Assembly: GCF_910592395.1 (NCBI RefSeq)
Contig: NC_088312.1
Span: 4,402,001 to 4,466,000 of the forward strand
DNA: 64,000 nucleotides
Reading direction: 5' to 3'
Source of the DNA: Lineus longissimus
Lineage: Eukaryota; Nemertea; Pilidiophora; Heteronemertea; Lineidae
Made by a program: the position numbers and the translations under genes. The notes beneath the pieces were generated by a model. It did no database searches and was not told the DNA's origin. It worked only from the letters and a program-made list of their open reading frames with translations. Positions within the stretch are counted from its first letter, which is position 1. Each line of letters begins with the position of its first letter. Below, one piece after another: positions 1-13,750 of the stretch.

Positions 1-643
1 TTTTTGAATGAGTTTTATGCATCCAGACTGAGAGTTTACATGATACACATGAATATGTCAACAAAACATAGAAGATATTTGACACAATCGTCATAACATA
101 TGGATGCTACAAAATTGTCATGTTGCACAATGCACTGTTTTCCAACTGAAGAGTTTCCAATGGAGCCTTGAATCTGATCAGTACCCACCGATGCTCACAC
201 AGGCGAATACGGCTGAGTTTGTCTGACCAGTCTATCAACGAAAGATTCCTTCTCCTGCAATGCGCCATCTCCGAATAATCCTCGTAACATATTACGTAAC
301 TGAAAGTGGTGAATTCCATCCAAGATTCTACCTCAGAAGTCCTGCAAAAATAACGGAAAATGATAAACAAGAGACAACTGGCCATAGTCAAACAGTGAAT
401 AAATCTAATTGTAGGCAGATTCAGCATCAAACTTTGATCTGAAGGTCACTTTTAGTTTTCCACTTCGAATCGAACTGATGTGCTAATATTTTTATAACAG
501 AAATATAAACGAAAGCTGATCCATCCATCATGCATCATGCAGGTATGACTTTCAATATTTTCATGCTGACTGAAACTACCAGGACTTTTCTAGCTACAAG
601 TATAAGAACAGAACGACATAAAACGATAATCACCTTTACTTAC
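1..643. other. Downstream flank of MEAF6, no gene seen
   Basis: AT-rich sequence downstream of the MEAF6 stop codon. If the alternative exon at 644-674 is used, a further MEAF6 exon should lie here on the minus strand, because that exon ends in a good donor. I could not pick one out with confidence. The open frames here show no recognisable domain. Confidence 0.4.
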
Positions 644-674
644 GTCTTTCCCCTTCTTCAGTTTGACTTCAACC
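644..674 (-). other. MEAF6: Candidate alternative 3' exon of MEAF6
   Basis: On the minus strand a TTTCTAG acceptor is followed by 31 nt and a GTAAGT donor. Spliced to a donor inside the last MEAF6 codon (CAC AG|GTAGGA, exon end 916), it continues the frame as R-VEVKLKKGKD. I recall that one human MEAF6 isoform continues at the same phase into a tail containing EIDLKLNKKP, which this resembles. The next exon was not found. Phase and borders are seen; isoform use is inferred. Confidence 0.45.
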
Positions 675-838
675 CTAGAAAGAAAGATGATTGTCAAAAA
701 CACGAAAAAATGAATTCATTACATGGACTGATTCAAAAACTAAATCACTGGAGATGTTCTATTATTTAGAGATGGTTGTCACCTGTCAGCAAAGACAACA
801 TAAACACATTGTTTGTCAGCTTTGCACAGCCAAGGTTT

Positions 839-844
839 TTTATT
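839..844 (-). terminator. MEAF6: Poly(A) signal of MEAF6 (short form)
   Basis: Minus-strand AATAAA about 70 nt beyond the TAG stop at 912-914. It would give a short 3' UTR for the form that reads through to the stop instead of splicing to the alternative exon. Confidence 0.5.
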
Positions 845-911
845 TTTCATCTTCACCAAGTCTTGTATTTACAACTCCACAATCAATATCACATGCACTA
901 TCATAATCGTC

Positions 912-2996
<2,085 letters not shown>

Positions 2997-3090
2997 TTTG
3001 AATTTTAGGTGTGAGGCGACGGTTGAGAGCGAAAACTGTAGCTTTCATGCTTCGTTATATATTTTTCCGATAGACGGCAATACTAAAATG

Positions 3091-3125
3091 TACGCATTAT
3101 CTGATGTGTCATCAGATAATGCGTA
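3091..3125. repeat. Perfect 16-bp inverted repeat upstream of MEAF6
   Basis: Two perfect 16-bp arms (3091-3106 and 3110-3125) around a 3-bp spacer can form a tight hairpin. It lies about 95 bp upstream of the MEAF6 start codon, so in or next to the promoter or 5' UTR. Confidence 0.85.
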
Positions 3126-3654
3126 GTCGGTCTGGTTGCCACGGACGACGTGTAAATCTTCGAAGGCAGGCAGGTCATCCCTCGATCAAATATTTGCTAC
3201 AGATCAAAGAAGACCACACAGATTATATTCTACATATTGGATTTTTGTTGGTAGGTTATTGACTTAGTTGTCTTCGTATTTGCTGTTTGCTTAGGCCTTG
3301 ATCTTTAGCTTGGAAATGTTTGCAAAGGTTGGACACTGGGCTTGTTGACAGTAGTTTCACATGTTCAACGCATATGACATACACTCAGTCAATGCACACA
3401 TCATGCATATGGCATGACCTACCTGCACCATCTTCCTCCAGTACATGTACATGTGTAGGTCCAATCCCTTCTCTATAACAGCTAGTGGAACGAGTTTACA
3501 ATCCCCGATCACACCCCAAAAAAAGGTCATCGGTTGACTAACCAAGCACCACTGTTCAATGGATTTATAGTTGAATGCGATCAAACTACGTCATTTCCGA
3601 TCGGGGATTCTAAAGTTTAGCCCAGCTAGTCTTGGCCTCGCCATACGACACCCC
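3126..3654. other. Intergenic, no gene seen
   Basis: Between the MEAF6 5' end and the simple-sequence tract. The short open frames have no recognisable product. A GTACATGTACATGT run lies near 3445. Confidence 0.5.
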
Positions 3655-4020
3655 CTGACCCTGTCACTGCACTGTCAGTGTCACAATGAGATGAATGACA
3701 TGACAATGGACAGTGAAAATGTGACTGACACTAGAGTAGACTAGCCAGCCCTAGTGACAGCTAGTCTGTGACCCTGGCCTGTGACACTGTCACTGTCTGT
3801 GAGTGTGAGGCTGTGTCTGTGAGTGACCACTGACGTGTCCGTACCTGTCACTGACACTGTCAACACCACATCCACGACCGTCCACATCCACACTGTCATG
3901 GTACTGACACTGTCAGTGACTCACTGTCACTCTCCTCAGTGGCTGCCAGTGCGGGCAGTGGTGTCAGTACTGTGTCTCTGCCACACGGCACACTGCCTGG
4001 TTACGTCGCCGACGGTACTG
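3655..4020. repeat. Cryptically simple CACTG/TGTCA-rich tract
   Basis: Dense irregular repetition of CACTG, CAGTG, TGACA and TGTCA on both strands, for example CACTGTCAGTGTCAC and ACTGACACTGTCAGTGACT. Open frames here are low-complexity artefacts. It abuts the inverted-repeat element starting at 4021 and may be an expanded part of that family. Confidence 0.7.
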
Positions 4021-5612
4021 CCCTCACCGAAAGGCAGTGCACTGAAAAGGACTGCATCACACTGCTTTTGACTGAAACCCCCACTGCATATGACTGTCTT
4101 AGGCATATCATTTTTTCTTAATGTTTTAAAACCACTGATTTTGACTGAAAGACCACTGCAAAGCACTGCCACTTGCATATCATTATGAACGACGTATTTC
4201 AAAAACACTGCCTATGACTGAAAGACCACTGATTTCCACTTCTCCAACTCTGATCGAAACCCGTGGCATTTTCAACATGACTGAAAACCACTGCTTTATG
4301 ACTGGTGAGATTAAGACTTGATGGCAGTGTAAAGCAGTGGTAATTGCAGTCAAATTCAGTGTTAAATATCACCCATAATGCAACCTGAGACAGGAAGCTC
4401 GTAAGTTTGAATTTGATAGTCAAACATTCAAGAAATCATGGTACCTCTTCATATTTCTCGATATTTACCCGAATTTCAATATGAGAAGAGGGGAGTTTTA
4501 GTCAGTTTGAATTGGAACACATAAGGAGCCAAATGAATGCAAAAAGGGTAATCTCGACAGACACTGAAGTTGTATTTTCAGCAAATCAAGAAGGCTGTAT
4601 AGGCCCTATAGGTGTTGTAATGCATGCATACACTGCAAGATATCTGCATGTATCTTCATGCATCTACTGTAGGCCCTATAGGTGTTAATTGTAATGTATG
4701 CATACACTGCAAATTATCTGCATGGGAGCTCAATACACATCAATCAGTAGATCATTATTCTACAGGCTGCGTGCAGTTACTTTATTTGGAAGTCAATTTG
4801 ATCTAGCTTCAATCCCTGACATCACTGACAGTAGCTATGTGCCATGTGTCGTTTCAAGTAACCCCATCGTCTAGTAACCCCATCTGACCACTGTCATTAT
4901 GACAAAGTTTGCAATGACGTAGGTCAAGGACGTGAATTTGTCATCTTTTTACTGTGTCACGTCATCATACAATGGCGATGTCCTCTATTTGTGCAGATGA
5001 CGTCATCACTGCCATATTGGACGCAAACACACCGTCTAAAATAGGACAGCAAAAGTAACAGTTCGCTAGAAGTTTTTGCTTTTTCGAACAATTTCTTTGG
5101 TTGTCATCAGCACAGGGGGGTCACGTCCCCCAAACCTCGTTTCTCGGCATCCGTGCCTGCATGCCATTAAATAAATTATTCATATTAACACTGAAAATGA
5201 CTGCTCCCTCCAAGAGGTTTTGGAAATGGCAGTCAAAATCAGTGGTGTTTCAGTGTGGATTCAGTGTGCTGCGAAATATTTAAATTAACACTGAACCCCA
5301 CTGCCAGCCCTGTGCATGATGCATAGTGGGGAGTCATTTTCAGTGTCAAAAGCAGTGGAAATCAGTCAGCCTAAATATTTAAATGAGCACTGCTTTTGAC
5401 TGCCTTACCACTGATTTTGACTGTCTTACCACTGCTTATGACTCCCTACCCTCTATTTTTGATTGCTGTATAACTGTATGCTTTGGTATTGCGTGACTGA
5501 AAAACACTCCCTATGACTGCTTTCCACTGATTTCAACACTGCCATAAAAATGTGAGGTAACACTGCAACCTGACTGAATCCTGACTGATATCACACTGCT
5601 TTTCGGTGAGGG
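4021..5612. mobile_element. Candidate non-autonomous DNA transposon with CACTG-rich ends
   Basis: The left end, CCCTCACCGAAAGGCAGTG (4021-4039), matches the reverse complement of the right end (5594-5612) at 18 of 19 positions. Roughly 300-400 bp inside each end is packed with CACTG/CAGTG pentamers (about a dozen or more per side), mainly in ACCACTG and ACTGAAA contexts, like subterminal transposase-binding repeats. The 1.59-kb interior has no transposase frame. I found no clear target-site duplication, so the outer limits are approximate and the superfamily is unknown. It is not a CACTA element, because the termini begin with CCCTC. Confidence 0.65.
4601..4724. repeat. Internal direct repeat, 70-bp period
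   Basis: AGGCCCTATAGGTGTT followed by TGCATACACTGCAA and ATCTGCATG occurs at 4601-4650 and again at 4671-4724 with few changes. It sits in the middle of the inverted-repeat element. Confidence 0.8.
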
Positions 5613-5874
5613 TGGGAATGTAGGCGGGTGATTTTTATGCTTCCGGTTCACCATTGTACACTGTTAGCACACATGAAACAATCAACAATCTCACAATGTC
5701 ACAGCCACAAAAATCACGAGAGTCATAATATAACAATTCACATACTCAGTGTCTGTCATTTGACTGTCAGACACAGGAAGGACAGGCACATCTCATCCTG
5801 TGGAAAGATTGAATGATGTCTGATGAATTATTTTTTAAAAATTGGTTGTTTTTTTAGGGTAAAGGGCTGCCAAA
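5613..5874 (+). promoter_or_regulatory. PPP1R32: PPP1R32 5' flank with 5'-UTR splice acceptor
   Basis: A pyrimidine-rich run ends in TTTTTTTAG at 5856-5857, 17 nt before the ATG at 5875. The first exon is therefore probably non-coding and lies upstream, perhaps within or beyond the transposon. No promoter element was identified. Confidence 0.4.
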
Positions 5875-8800
5875 ATGGGGAAACTTCCGTATGGACCACC
5901 CAATCGCCATGTCCAGAAAAGCAATGGAGCGGACACAAACATTATGAAATTCTATTGTACACAAAATAGCACAACATACGGAAGTAATTGGCCTAAGTTT
6001 CAGCCCAGAAGTGCTCGTCATGTTGGAACAGGATATCTAGCCAATTTCCGTCCTGGCGTATATTACAGTGAGCGATTGGATCAGTTGGATAATCCTGTAA
6101 TGGGGTAAGTAGAGGACACTAGGATACCAGAAAAAGTTTGAATGGGGCTGGTGAGGTATTGCATTCTGATATTGTTCTCTATAGAAGTACAGTTAGATTT
6201 TTAAGTCTTTAGGTATGAAGTATTTCTCATCGCCTCTATGAAGTAATGTGGTGGTTGACTGTTGACACCATATTGACACTAGTAGTGAAGTCCTGCTGAT
6301 AGAAGCGTGATAAAAGTGAATTCCATCATTTATTTCGTCATTGTCATTTCAGGAAAATTGTTGGTAGTAACTACATGACTGTAACTCAAAGAGATTTCCG
6401 CCCTTCTGTTGGATCAAATGGTACTGATCCACTGCCGTGCAGTGTTCATCAAGTAGGGAGTGGGTTTGTTCGTGAGAAGCCCATAACAAATCCGTCTTCA
6501 AAGGAGGTATGAATACTATAATTTGATGAGTAGAATTGCTTGTTTTGTAGTACCTCCTTTTTTTCTGTCACTGCTTATGCTAGTATAGTGTAGAATCAAA
6601 CATAGAAGATTGATAGTAGCTCTTATCAATGACTTTAGTTATTCAAGCAGACCTAATCCTTGTGAAAGTCAATTGAATTCACAATGATCAAGGGATTATT
6701 ACTGAAAGCTTTTCTTTTCCTCCTTGCTTAAATATATGATGCCTCTGCTCCATTGCTTTAGTGAGCTGTTTTGATTTTGACATAGTCCAATCACTTAACC
6801 GTCAATGCTTCCAGCCATGTGTTGATTTCATGCGGACCCTGCATTTAGATTAGAGCACAACCTTTCCTGCTTACTTGGTTTGAACTTATATCTAATTTGT
6901 TAGTCTTGGCATCATGATTCTCAGATAATGCAACAAGACATGCTGCTTACTTTACTCCATCGCTTGCTTTCTTTATCAAGGTCAATAGTGTATTTATAGA
7001 TAGAAGGGCTGCTACTGCCCCCGCTAATATTCTTCCACGGGGTCAGCCATTACTACACACGCTCAAGGGTCATGATCCTGTTGAAGCTGAAAATGGTGGT
7101 TATGTAAGTACGGTGATGTCATGCAAGCAAAAACAACTGGACCCAAAAAGTCTGGTCCAAACCGGGGAAATAAAAGTGCTGTATGTTCCCATGCTTTCTT
7201 AGCACTAGATTACACTTTACTTGTGACTATAATTGAAAGGAGTTTTTAGCTTTGTTTCTGTTTTTCTGATGAACTTTCATGAATTGTAACGTCATATGAA
7301 GAGATCTTAGGAAAAAAAACTGTCGTCTGTTGCGTGTGCTGTAAACCAAACTTGATAACCTAGTGATTTCATATTATAAGAATCTGATGGTGATAGTGTG
7401 ACTAAAGCTAAAGGTGTTGATGTGACTGAAAGCATAAAGCTGGAGGTGTAGCAAAGCAAGTGGAGATCTCTTGAATCTGTGTTGCGTGGTGAAAAACTAA
7501 AGGGATAAATACTGGAAGATAAACATTGTTGAATACTTATTAATGCAATTTCTTAATGTGTTGACATTTTGCATTTGATTATTTCAGGGACCAGCATCTA
7601 TGACCACAGAGACGGCTACGAAGTTTAGAGGTTTCCCTAGTGAACGAAGTAAGTCTGTACCTAATTCATTTTTCAATCATAAACACCCTAAAACAATACC
7701 CCTGGCATTGGCCTGTCAGTTGAACAGAAATGTTGACAGTGACATTATCATGATCTTAGATGCACCATTTAATGATGCACAACTAAATTTCCAGGAGAAT
7801 GGACAGTGTTTCCAGTTAAGTTTTCCTAATAACCAGCACATGGCACCTCAGCTAACGAGTACTTGATATAATCATTCGCTTGGGCACCGTGAGGCATCGA
7901 CATGCATGAGGATTCAAATTATGAAACGTATAAATACCTACTTACACTGTATCATATTCTTGTGCATAGACTGTTTATCAGCAGGGCCAAGTCTTCACAG
8001 TAAGTCATTACTAACCTCAAGGCTAATGTTCCCTGCACCTAATACTTTAAATGTTCATTGTTTTCTCATGTAATTTTTATGATCGTAACAAACTTTTCAT
8101 TGACCATAGTGATAAATGACAAACTGATACTTTGTGGAACAAGTTTTCGATTTCAAAAACCTTGTTCCAATTGGCATGTGTACGTGTCAATGATTTCCAA
8201 TGATTCTCTTCTTTGGACTTGGTTTCAATATGCCAAAGAAAAAATAACCTCTGTATTTTGGCTTTGTATTAAGAATTAATACTGAAATTAGGCGTTGATG
8301 TTTCCTGACTAAGTGTTCAATTTTAAATGAGAAATGACGATTTTCCAACTTTTACTGTTTCATGTGTAGTTTAACTGTTCTTTTATGTTCGTTCACCGGC
8401 AGCTCTGTCAATCCGTGAAAAGTAGTTCTTTAGACCTGTATTCTTTGTCCAATTATGTGTAACTGTTCTTCGATATCCGTTCCCTGGTTCTATCGTTCTT
8501 CCAAATAGTAGTTCTTTAGACTTTGTCATCTTTGTCCAGCTCTTTCTACATGTTTGTTATGTGAGATATCTTGATAGATGTCTTGACAGCTCTGATGAAC
8601 AGCATAGGGTTTAAATCTTTCACTGGCAGGTGACAAGAGATACTCTGCTGATCTACATCTATTAGATTATAACAGTAAAGTTGTGGTCTATAGATTCCCT
8701 GTTCATTCTTAGTTTCTGTCTCATCTGTCAGTAGATTAAATGTTCTTTCCATGTCACCCAAAAGTACAATGTAGGTCCACCTTGTAGACATTATCTGGTA

Positions 8801-11334
8801 CCATTTTCTGGCCAGCTGTAGATATGCTGGCATCACCTGTATGTACATGTATCATTACATACATGCAGTTTGACTATTTCATGGGGACTAATCCGTTCCA
8901 CTCCCACATGTTCAGTTCTTGAAAAGACTATACCAGCACCGTCTCAGTCAATCTTGCGATTGGTCGAGTGGTGACATTCTCCTTAATTGTCTTTTGCTGT
9001 GGAAACCCTTGAGTGAGCAGCTTGATTTATTATTCATTCTTGACATCTTTCTTATGTGTACTAATCCTCTCCCAAGTGTGCATAGATGCTGATTAGATGA
9101 AACTGCTCTTGTTTTACATGGTAAATGGTCTGTGACAGAAAAATCAAGAAAATTGTCAAAGTTAAGAAATTTTCCTTTCGAATTTTCAGTGGACATTTCG
9201 AGAAAAACTGTTGGTCCAAACGAAAACACCGGATTTACACATGCTAATGATGAGCCAGTGACGTTCCAGCCTGGGCAACCACACAAGGGTGATATACCTG
9301 GCTATTTGACACGCCGACCCACTGGCAGGAGCATAATGAAAACTGACTTTCAAAGATATGGCTATCCCCTTGTAAGTTTGGTAAATTGCTCTGAACATTT
9401 TGCTAGTTTTGATCCCATTTTGTTGTATACAATACAGCCCTTTATGCAGCCCTTGCTGCAGTTACTAAAGCGCCCTGTAAATGAGGGATTTTTGTCATTG
9501 TGACCTGTAATCATGATGACTATAGTGCATGTAACAAAAATCTCATGTTTGTGGTGGTCATCGCGGGCACCTGCAAAAAATATCGGCCATTGCTACGACT
9601 CGATTGCTGTATTTTTTGTGTTCTGTTCGGATTGATTGCTTCAGAATAAGGTTGGTTTTCTTTTGTCGTTTCAGGGAAATGAACCTCTGCCATGTATTGC
9701 TGACCCCTCTGAACATAATACTGGTTTTACTCGAGGTACTAATGCTGAGCCCATCTATGTAACGCGAAAAGTGAGTAAGCTAGATTAATGGAACCATTTG
9801 AGGAATGTTTGTTTGGCTGAGGAGATTTGTCAAGTTAGTTGGACTGAGGATTAGATAGGATAGATATCAGTTCTCGAAATTGGAATTTAATCATTAGAGT
9901 ATAAACCGACCAGAATGACAGTGAGTGATGTTTAAAGTTTTGATGTACTGTGACAAGCCTCATGAAAATTCATGACGTATTCTTGCAGCCCTACGATAAA
10001 GCTGATCAGATACCTGGTGACCGCCTGAGCAAGATGAAGAAGACAGATCCTGCTGAATACATGAACGCCACCAATCCCAACAATCATTCGAGGTGTGTAT
10101 AAGCCTACTGACTTGTTTCTCGTGATACTCAGGTACTGAATGTGGTAATAGTATGGACTTGTCATGATTCATTGGAGATTTTGCCAGTCTCAATTATGAA
10201 GCGCTGCACTTGTCTTCTGAATTACACCAAGAAAAAGTCCGTCTTCAGTCTAAGCAACTGGCTTCACATATCAACCAATTTGAATTCTCAGTGATTGAGA
10301 CAAACTTTATATTTTCTGCTGTCCAAAATCTTGATAACTTAAATTTTCTTCCCTCTTTACAGTGTGGCAAAGAACTACTTCAAAGGTCAACAAAGACCAG
10401 ATGGATCTGAGGCTGATCGGCTGGCACGAACAAGTGTGGGGACAAAAGAACCTTCTGGTTATTGTGAAAATAATGACATATTCGTCCAGACTAGTGACAA
10501 CCCGAATCGATTCATCACTCATTATCATACAAGGTATGTGGTGTCAAACTATATGAGAGTTTCATGTAATACTGGTCAAGACTAATTAGATAAACTACCT
10601 GACACTTGTGGTGTTTTCATTTCTGAGCTGGAGAGTTACTTCTTTGAGTCAAAGTGTTTTGTTTTGACCCCAACAGTGGTTCTTCTTTACAGGTTTTATG
10701 ACAAGACACCCTTTAGTACTGATCGGGAAGGCCACTGCCGAGGTGACGTACAGAATCAACTCCCTGATGGTTTCACTAAGAGTACTTATGTCCACTCTTA
10801 CGGGCCAGAGGTCAATCCAACCGGAACTCTCAGAAAACTCGAGTCCTATGTAGCGAGGTAGGTTCAATGAAGTCTGAGAATATATAGGGAATCACCTGTG
10901 AAGTGTGGTCTCTTTTCGGGTAAAAATTTCCCATAAGTTGCCTCGGGTATCTCTCTAAGGGAGTAACTTAAACTTGTCAGTGCATGGCAGGAATGGGTGC
11001 ATAATGATAAGTTACCCTGCTGTATCTTTACATACATCCGGCATGTGTGATCTAACAAGGAAGTCTCTGCCAAACGCAGTGTGTTAGAATTCTTTTGATG
11101 AACGAAAAACTAAGGGTTGTTTGAGAAATCTACCTGATAATGACATAACAAGCTGTACATTATCATCATGTATAAGTTTTCCAGGAGAGCAATAAATAAG
11201 ACCTTCAATGTATTGACCATCAAATTGTTTTTACACAAATTGTCTAATTTTGCAGGAGTGTGAAAGCGAGGGATCCATTTTATGATGATCATACCCATGA
11301 CAAGAAAGTCAGATTTGAAGTTGCTGCCAGTTAG
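5875..11334 (+). CDS. PPP1R32: PPP1R32, protein phosphatase 1 regulatory subunit 32
   Basis: Ten coding exons: 5875-6104, 6353-6506, 6981-7103, 7588-7648, 9190-9371, 9675-9770, 9989-10092, 10363-10533, 10693-10857 and 11256-11334. They total 1365 nt, 454 residues; human is about 425. All borders are GT-AG and phases agree. The N-terminus MGKLP, then KFY, FKPR-like FQPR and HVGTGY, LDNP, all match human PPP1R32 in order. Later blocks SGF/TGFT...FQP, GTKEPSGY, NPNRFITHYH and FYDKTPF also match. Short (S/T/N)-(T/S)-G-(Y/F) blocks recur, as in axonemal microtubule-stabilising (SAXO-like) proteins; I recall the gene is now also called SAXO5. The family is tied to cilia and PP1 binding. A PP1-docking RVxF motif, KVRF, is at residues 446-449 at the extreme C-terminus. 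Human has its KVHF motif mid-protein, and the matching place here (NSVFID) has lost it. Confidence 0.95.
7649..9189. other. PPP1R32: PPP1R32 intron 4
   Basis: A 1.5-kb intron between phase-1 exons. Apart from the diverged duplication at 8364-8543 I see no gene or mobile element. The open frames extending into it from exon 4 are read-through past the GTAAGT donor. Confidence 0.6.
8364..8543. repeat. Diverged tandem duplication in PPP1R32 intron 4
   Basis: Two units of about 90 bp share GTGTA..AACTGTTCTT, a GTTC-rich stretch and AGTAGTTCTTTAGACtt followed by TCTTTGTCCA. They are visible at 8364-8456 and 8457-8543. Confidence 0.65.
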
Positions 11335-11748
11335 ACACAAGACTGTGTCGTCCTTGTGATATGATGAGTTGCCATGCTATCTCAAGAAACCCATTATCTG
11401 CTGGGATTTCAAAATATATATGTCTCTTGTCTGTGAAAGTGTTTGACATGTTCTTATGTTCACGATTCTGAAATACCTTGGCAGTGTAACATTGTTTGCA
11501 ATCTGAAAATGTATTGGACATTTTTTGATTGGTGTGTGATCATGTTTTGCTTCATGAACTACAAGTCCATCTGCAAAGAAGCTACCAAGAGAAAACATTC
11601 CACAATGCACATTGTACATGCAGATGTATACTTCTTTCCTTCATAGACTTCTTTTTTTTAAAGCGAGTATAGAATCTGTCCAAATCTTGCACAGTTGTAC
11701 AGAGTATTTGGTTATTGCGCAAGTCCAGGACAGTTGTACTGGGTTATG

Positions 11749-11970
11749 GTACAAATCCTGCTCAGTTGAACAGGGCAGCGACCTTGTACAAATCCTGCTC
11801 AGTTGAACAGGGCAGCGACCTTGTACAAATCCTGCTCAGTTGAACAGGGCAGCGACCTTGTACAAATCCTGCTCAGTTGAACAGGGCAGCGACCTTGTAC
11901 AAATCCTGCTCAGTTGAACAGGGCAGCGACCTTGTACAAATCCTGCTCAATTGCACAGGGTAATTGTGCT
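11749..11970. repeat. 37-bp minisatellite
   Basis: Five near-identical 37-bp units start at 11749, 11786, 11823, 11860 and 11897, with a degraded sixth at 11934. Each begins GTACAAATCCTGCTCAG and ends GGGCAGCGACCTT. Degenerate relatives (TTGCACAGTTGTAC) flank it from about 11690 to 12005. It lies within the PPP1R32 3' UTR if the poly(A) signal at 12082 is used. Confidence 0.9.
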
Positions 11971-12081
11971 CACTTGCACAGTTGTACAAATTCTGTACAA
12001 TTGTAGTGTATAGCCATCACCTTGTTTTGTTAGGAGACATTTGAGAACACCCTGCTGTATATTGGCATTTAATATTGCTTG

Positions 12082-12087
12082 AATAAA
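12082..12087 (+). terminator. PPP1R32: Poly(A) signal of PPP1R32
   Basis: AATAAA 748 nt beyond the stop, the first good hexamer downstream of the coding region. ATTAAA near 12211 and AATAAA at 12964-12969 are possible alternative sites. Confidence 0.5.
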
Positions 12088-13320
12088 TTTTTGATTCAAG
12101 AAGATATTGCTGTGATTAATTTATTACTAGCTTTAAGGTGATTGTAAAGTTTACTGATTGTTTAACCTGGATTGTATTGTATATTACACTTTGCTCACTC
12201 ATTTGCAACATTAAAGGAAAGGCTTTGTAAAAATTGTTGAAATGACGTGTTCTCTCCTTACCTTGTGTCTGTGATAATCTGGGTCTCAAATCCTGCTGCT
12301 ATTGCTAGATTTTTTGTATTCCATTAATGTCAACAAGTGTGTCAATTCTTTAGGCCTACTCAAGTCAAAGAGTATGAACATCTGTTCAAAATACACAAGC
12401 TTATCATCAAACAGAGCAAAGTATCACAAGTAATCCAGAATACCTGCTGACTGTAAATTCCTGATTTGTGCTATTTGTGCTATAGCTTTAAGTCTTAGAA
12501 TCTTATCTTATGATGTATTCTTGTTATTCCATTGAATACAGCTCTACGGCAGCATGTAGTACGTACAAGTATCCATCCAAGTTAAATAGGAAGTTTTTCT
12601 CCATGTTTCCCATTCGTGTTTCTCCATATTTCCATTTAACTTCCAAAATTCGATTTCGTCACCTATTCATCTACTGTACATGTCAAGTTTTAATTACAAC
12701 TCTCAAACAGTATAATCCGTCCAACACACTGTCTTCTGCTGAACTCAATTTTAGAGTCTGTTGTCTTTATTATACTGCAACCAAACTGTGATAAGCCTCA
12801 AATGAATTTTCCATATTCACAAGGGCACAAAACCTTGTATTTACAAGGTTAATAAAACCTTTATTGATTTTGTTTACTTTTGATGTAGCTGGTATTGTAT
12901 ATTTGTGGTATATGTATATATAACTGTAAAAAAATATTCTAGTAGAATCATGTAAAGGTTGAAAATAAATTCCAATTGATGAGTATTCAAATTTTGATCT
13001 GAATTTGTTTCAGAGAATGGATTGCAGCCCCTCCCCCCCCCCCCCCCAAATTTGACTTCACAAAGAGCTACCTAACGATAGGTCAGTGTTGCATCCGACT
13101 GTAGTTGAAACAGCTTCCTCCTGGCATTGGCCTCCTCAAATTGTCTCCACAAGATGCATGGTTGCCTGACCTGCCTTCCTTCAAGGAGAACCCATTGGAG
13201 AACCAAGGAGCCCAGACTATGGCAAAACGTCACAGCCTGATCAAATGTCGACACAACCAGATATTATACCAGTATAACAACACTGTCAAGTAGAACTGAT
13301 TGGAACACACACAATGTTTT
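12088..13320. other. Intergenic between convergent PPP1R32 and DAGLA
   Basis: AT-rich, without a recognisable coding region. A second plus-strand AATAAA is at 12964, and a 15-nt poly-C run is at 13033-13047. The open frames at 12510-12791 and 13072-13293 resemble nothing I know. Confidence 0.5.
13033..13047. repeat. Poly-C run
   Basis: Fifteen consecutive C residues, the longest homopolymer of G/C in the window. Confidence 0.95.
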
Positions 13321-13334
13321 CAAGGATTTATAAA

Positions 13335-13340
13335 TTTATT
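13335..13340 (-). terminator. DAGLA: Candidate distal poly(A) signal of DAGLA
   Basis: Minus-strand AATAAA about 2.9 kb beyond the DAGLA stop at 16261-16263. Other minus-strand hexamers are closer, so the 3' UTR length is uncertain. If this one is used, the UTR contains the MITE at 13751-14093. Confidence 0.3.
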
Positions 13341-13750
13341 GGGAACAGATTAAATTACAACATTTGTCGCAAATAAATGCAATTCATAACTAAATTCTCC
13401 ACGGTCCTGTACAACCACCTCGATGCAAGGTGAAAAATACATCAGCGATGTCATGTCTTGTAGAACTCATTTAAATTTGCTCTTTCACTGACTAAAACCA
13501 GTCGATTTTGCTACAGGTCAATAAAGGTCACATTCGGAGCATAACTCATGACATGCACCATGCCAAAAATATATAACGTCGCGTTCTTCCTTTGGGAGTT
13601 CATGGTATCCATCTAAATTGAGCCATAAGCATATCTACATGTAACAGACTTCCGAGGGGTCACAGTATGGGACAGCTAAATCTTGTTGGCACTGAGACTG
13701 GGGTGCTCTTTCAGTTGCCTATACTTCAGTTAATCAGAAAATTTCTGTGC

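Noticed and set aside
3823-4208. Overlapping open frames on both strands
   Set aside because: Produced by the CACTG/TGTCA simple sequence; Thr/Val/Ser-rich low complexity without homology.
11749-11970. Regular repeats that could suggest a CRISPR array
   Set aside because: Units are directly contiguous with no unique spacers, and the genome is animal; it is a minisatellite.
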